A DNA stretch of 64,000 nt, taken from CAVVIH01 sp963748295. GTDB lineage: Bacteria; Acidobacteriota; Vicinamibacteria; Vicinamibacterales; 2-12-FULL-66-21. This document shows, in pieces, positions 61,656 through 64,000 of this stretch. Position 1 is the stretch's first letter, and each line of letters begins with the position of its first letter. The stretch lies in contig CAVVIH010000008.1 of the NCBI GenBank assembly GCA_963748295.1, positions 310,001-374,000 on the forward strand, written 5' to 3'. The position numbers and the translations under genes were made by a program. The notes beneath the pieces were generated by a model. That model made no database searches and was not told the origin of the DNA. It saw only the letters and a program-made list of their open reading frames with translations.

Positions 61656-63286
61656 ATGAAACGAACTGCCATCCTGTTCCTGCTGATCGTCTCGATTGCC
61701 GCCTTCCCGCGCGCGCAGGCGCCTGCCGAGAAGCTCGATTACGAGACGATCGGGAGAATCCGGGACGAGGGGTTGAACCGTTCGCAGGTGATGGATCACA
61801 TCAGCTGGCTGGCGGACGTCTACGGACCGCGGCTGACGGGTGGGCCGGGCATCATGCAGGCGGGTGACTGGACGCTGAAGAAGTTCGCCGAATGGAGCCT
61901 GTCCAACCCGCACCGCGAGACGTTCCAGTTCGGCAAGGGCTGGTCGCTCGAACGCTTCAGCGCGCACATGATCGAGCCGCAGGTGCAGCCGCTGATCGGG
62001 CTGCCGGGCGGCTGGAGCGCGGGCACCAATGGGACGGTCGTCGCCGAGGTCGTGCGCGCGCAGATCGACACCGAAGCGGACATCGAACGGTACCGCGGCA
62101 AGCTCGCCGGCAAGATCGTCCTCACGCAGCCCGCCCGCGCGGTCTCGATGCTCGAAGGCCTCATCGTCCATCGGATGACGCCGGAAGAATTCGCGGAAGC
62201 GGCGACGACGCCGATTCCGGCGGCCCGCGGGCGCGGCGGACGCGGCGGCGCTGGAGGCCGGGGAGCGGCCGACAACAGCTCTGCGGCAGAAGATCGCGCA
62301 GTTCTACAAGTCGGAAGGGGTCGTCGCGCTGTTCAATCGCGGCGGCGACAGCGACTCGGCGTCGGCTGGCAGCAACCTCGACACGCGGCAGCAGCGCACC
62401 GACGGCGGCACGATCTTCCCGTCGGGCAACGGTTCGCGAGCCGCGGACGCCGGACAGGCGGTGCCGTCGGTGACGCTCGCGGTGGAGCACTACAACCGGA
62501 TGACCCGCATTCTCGACAAGGGCCTGCCGGTCAAGGTGGAGCTCAACATCCAGACGAAGTTCTACGACGAGACGTCGCCGAACGGCTTCAACCTCGTCGC
62601 CGAGATCCCCGGCACCGATCCCGCGCTGAAGGATGAAGTGGTGATCCTCGGCGCCCACTTCGACTCCGTCGCGCATTCGCCTGGCGCCACCGACAACGCG
62701 ACGGGCTCCGCCGCCATGATGGAGGCGATGCGCATCATCAAGGCGATTGGAGCGAAGCCGCGCCGCACGATCCGGATCGCGCTCTGGGGCGGCGAGGAAG
62801 AGGGATTGATGGGATCGAGAGCGTATGTCCGCGAGCACTTCGCCGACATCACCACCATGACGCTGAAGCCGGCGCACGCGAAGGTCGCCGCTTACTTCAA
62901 CTCCGACAACGGCAGCGGCCGCATCCGCGGCATCTGGCTCCAGAGCAACCTCGCGGTCGCGCCGATCTTCCAGCAATGGATCGAGCCGCTCCGCGATCTC
63001 GGCGTCACTGGGCTCGGTCCGCGCTCGGTCAGCTCGACCGATCACGTGTCGTTCGACAACGCCGGCCTGCCGGGATTCCAGTTCATGGTGGATCGGCTGG
63101 ATGTACAACTCCCGTTCCCACCACTCGAACATGGACACCGTCGATCGCGTGCAGCGCGACGACATGGTGCAGCACGCGACGGTGATTGCCGTGTTCGCCT
63201 GGAATGCCGCGAATCGTGACGAGAAGCTGCCGCGCAAGGCGCTGCCGCCGCCGCAGCGCAGCAACACGACAGACGCAGATCGATAG
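61656..63286 (+). CDS. Secreted M28 peptidase with PA-like insert, two frameshifts
   Basis: A signal peptide (1-20) is followed by a first M28 segment, a PA-like insert with an RGG-rich loop (residues 190-203), and the zinc-peptidase core. The core has GAHFDSVAHSPGATDNATG, LWGGEEEGLMGSRAY and, at the end, HHSNMDTVDRV with the last His ligand. The reading frame shifts +1 twice: near 62270-62290 (into LRQKIAQFYKSEGVVALF) and near 63096 (into YNSRSHHSNMD). Corrected length is 542 residues. The second site reads GATGTAC where GATTAC is expected. A GGAAGGA ribosome site precedes the ATG. Confidence 0.86.
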
Positions 63287-64000
63287 TCAGTCCGCGCGCA
63301 GCGCGACGACCGGATCGACCCGGGTCGCGCGGCGCGCTGGAATGCCGCTGGCGAAGAGCGCCACGAGGAGCAGCAGCCCGGTCGCGGCCGCCAGCACCGA
63401 CACATCGCGCGGCTCCACTTCGTAGAGCATCGTGGCGAGCCTGGTCGTCAGCAGGAGCGCGGCAATCAAACCGATGACTGCGCCCACGAGCACCATCCGG
63501 ATTCCCTCGAAGACCACCATCGCCAGCACCGACGCACGGGTTGCGCCGAGAGCCATCCGCACACCGAGCTCGCGGGTGCGCTGTGCGACGCTGTACGCCA
63601 TCACCCCATAAAGCCCGGTCAACGCGAGCGCGAGGGCGAGCACGCCGAACGCGCTGATCAGCACGACGCTCAGCCGGCGGTCCGAGACCGAGTCGCTCAC
63701 GACCGACGCCATGTCCGCGACCGACGCCGGCGGGACCTCGGGGTCCAGATTGCGCAGCACGGAACGGACCGGCGAAACCAGCGACAACGGGGAGCGTTCG
63801 GCCTTCACGACGAGCGTCATCGTGCGAGCCTGTCCGCCCGCTGAAAAGGGGATGAACTGTTCGTACGGCATGAACGCTTCGGGGCGCGGCGGCGTGTCGA
63901 GCCCGCGAAATCGGACGTCGCCGACGATCCCCACGATCGTCCGCCAGGGTTGCTCCGCGCCGGTCCCGCGCGAGAAGCGAATGCGGCGACCGATCGGATC
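63287..64000 (-). CDS. ADOP/MacB-type FtsX permease, C-terminal part (permease 4, cut by window edge)
   Basis: The frame is open to the window end (DPIGRRIRFSRG..). Only about 237 residues are visible: the end of the second periplasmic domain, then three helices (LSVVLISAFGVLALALALTGLYGVMAYS, VLVGAVIGLIAALLL, VLAAATGLLLLVALFA) and RATRVDPVVALRAD. The last residues match the other three permeases. Its stop is directly adjacent to the M28 stop on the other strand. Confidence 0.9.
   Translation of the reverse strand, partial: DPIGRRIRFSRGTGAEQPWRTIVGIVGDVRFRGLDTPPRPEAFMPYEQFIPFSAGGQARTMTLVVKAERSPLSLVSPVRSVLRNLDPEVPPASVADMASVVSDSVSDRRLSVVLISAFGVLALALALTGLYGVMAYSVAQRTRELGVRMALGATRASVLAMVVFEGIRMVLVGAVIGLIAALLLTTRLATMLYEVEPRDVSVLAAATGLLLLVALFASGIPARRATRVDPVVALRAD

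Overview
The window is GC-rich, densely coded chromosomal DNA, most likely from an Acidobacteriota member of the Vicinamibacteria type. This is inferred from gene families: four FtsX/MacB-type ADOP permeases with PadR regulators, a VWFA-related acidobacterial secreted protein, DUF4159, S9, M28 and M55 secreted peptidases, an FG-GAP/UnbV protein and a PQQ-type propeller. No rRNA, tRNA, phage, insertion sequence or CRISPR array was seen.

Layout. 1-4757: histidine operon hisD(partial)-hisC-hisB-hisH-hisF-hisA. 4786-12497: M28 membrane peptidase, orphan ATPase, UMF1 transporter, PlsC-like acyltransferase and a divergent MurE-like ligase. 12526-19574: S9 peptidase, TIGR01777 epimerase, FAD oxidoreductase plus M55 peptidase, eRF1-like protein, DedA-like protein. 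19636-24226: DUF885 protein, LytS/LytTR two-component pair, quinone oxidoreductase, small membrane protein. 24239-30659: repeat array, VWA protein, DUF4159, ParE, a repeat-rich gap, DinB-fold protein. 30804-34930: 2-oxoglutarate dehydrogenase E2 and E1. 35008-41021: two ADOP permeases with PadR and a DUF1572 protein. 41156-49981: ParC, FG-GAP protein, PhzF, VWFA protein, type III glutamine synthetase. 50164-53916: two PadR genes around a second repeat array and a third ADOP permease. 53923-58945: aldo/keto reductase, SRPBCC, membrane-HTH, cupin, DNA polymerase IV, NYN-LOTUS protein. 59084-64000: propeller protein, double cyclophilin, M28 peptidase and a fourth, truncated permease.

Two patterns cut across the window. 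First, at least ten genes, including housekeeping ones (hisF, sucA, parC), carry a single +1 frameshift or an artificial split or fusion. In eight cases removing one C next to a GTAC tetranucleotide restores the expected protein or gene boundary, which points to one systematic cause: base modification misread in sequencing, or a real mutational hotspot. Second, many intergenic gaps hold locus-specific short words repeated in inverted orientation (ATCCGCG arrays, AACTCCC hairpins, TAATCG, GCTCGGG, AGCTGACAG, and palindromic GCAGGCC/CTTCCGCC elements). These arrays often begin exactly at a stop codon, and one palindromic repeat is translated inside the linker of the sucB product.
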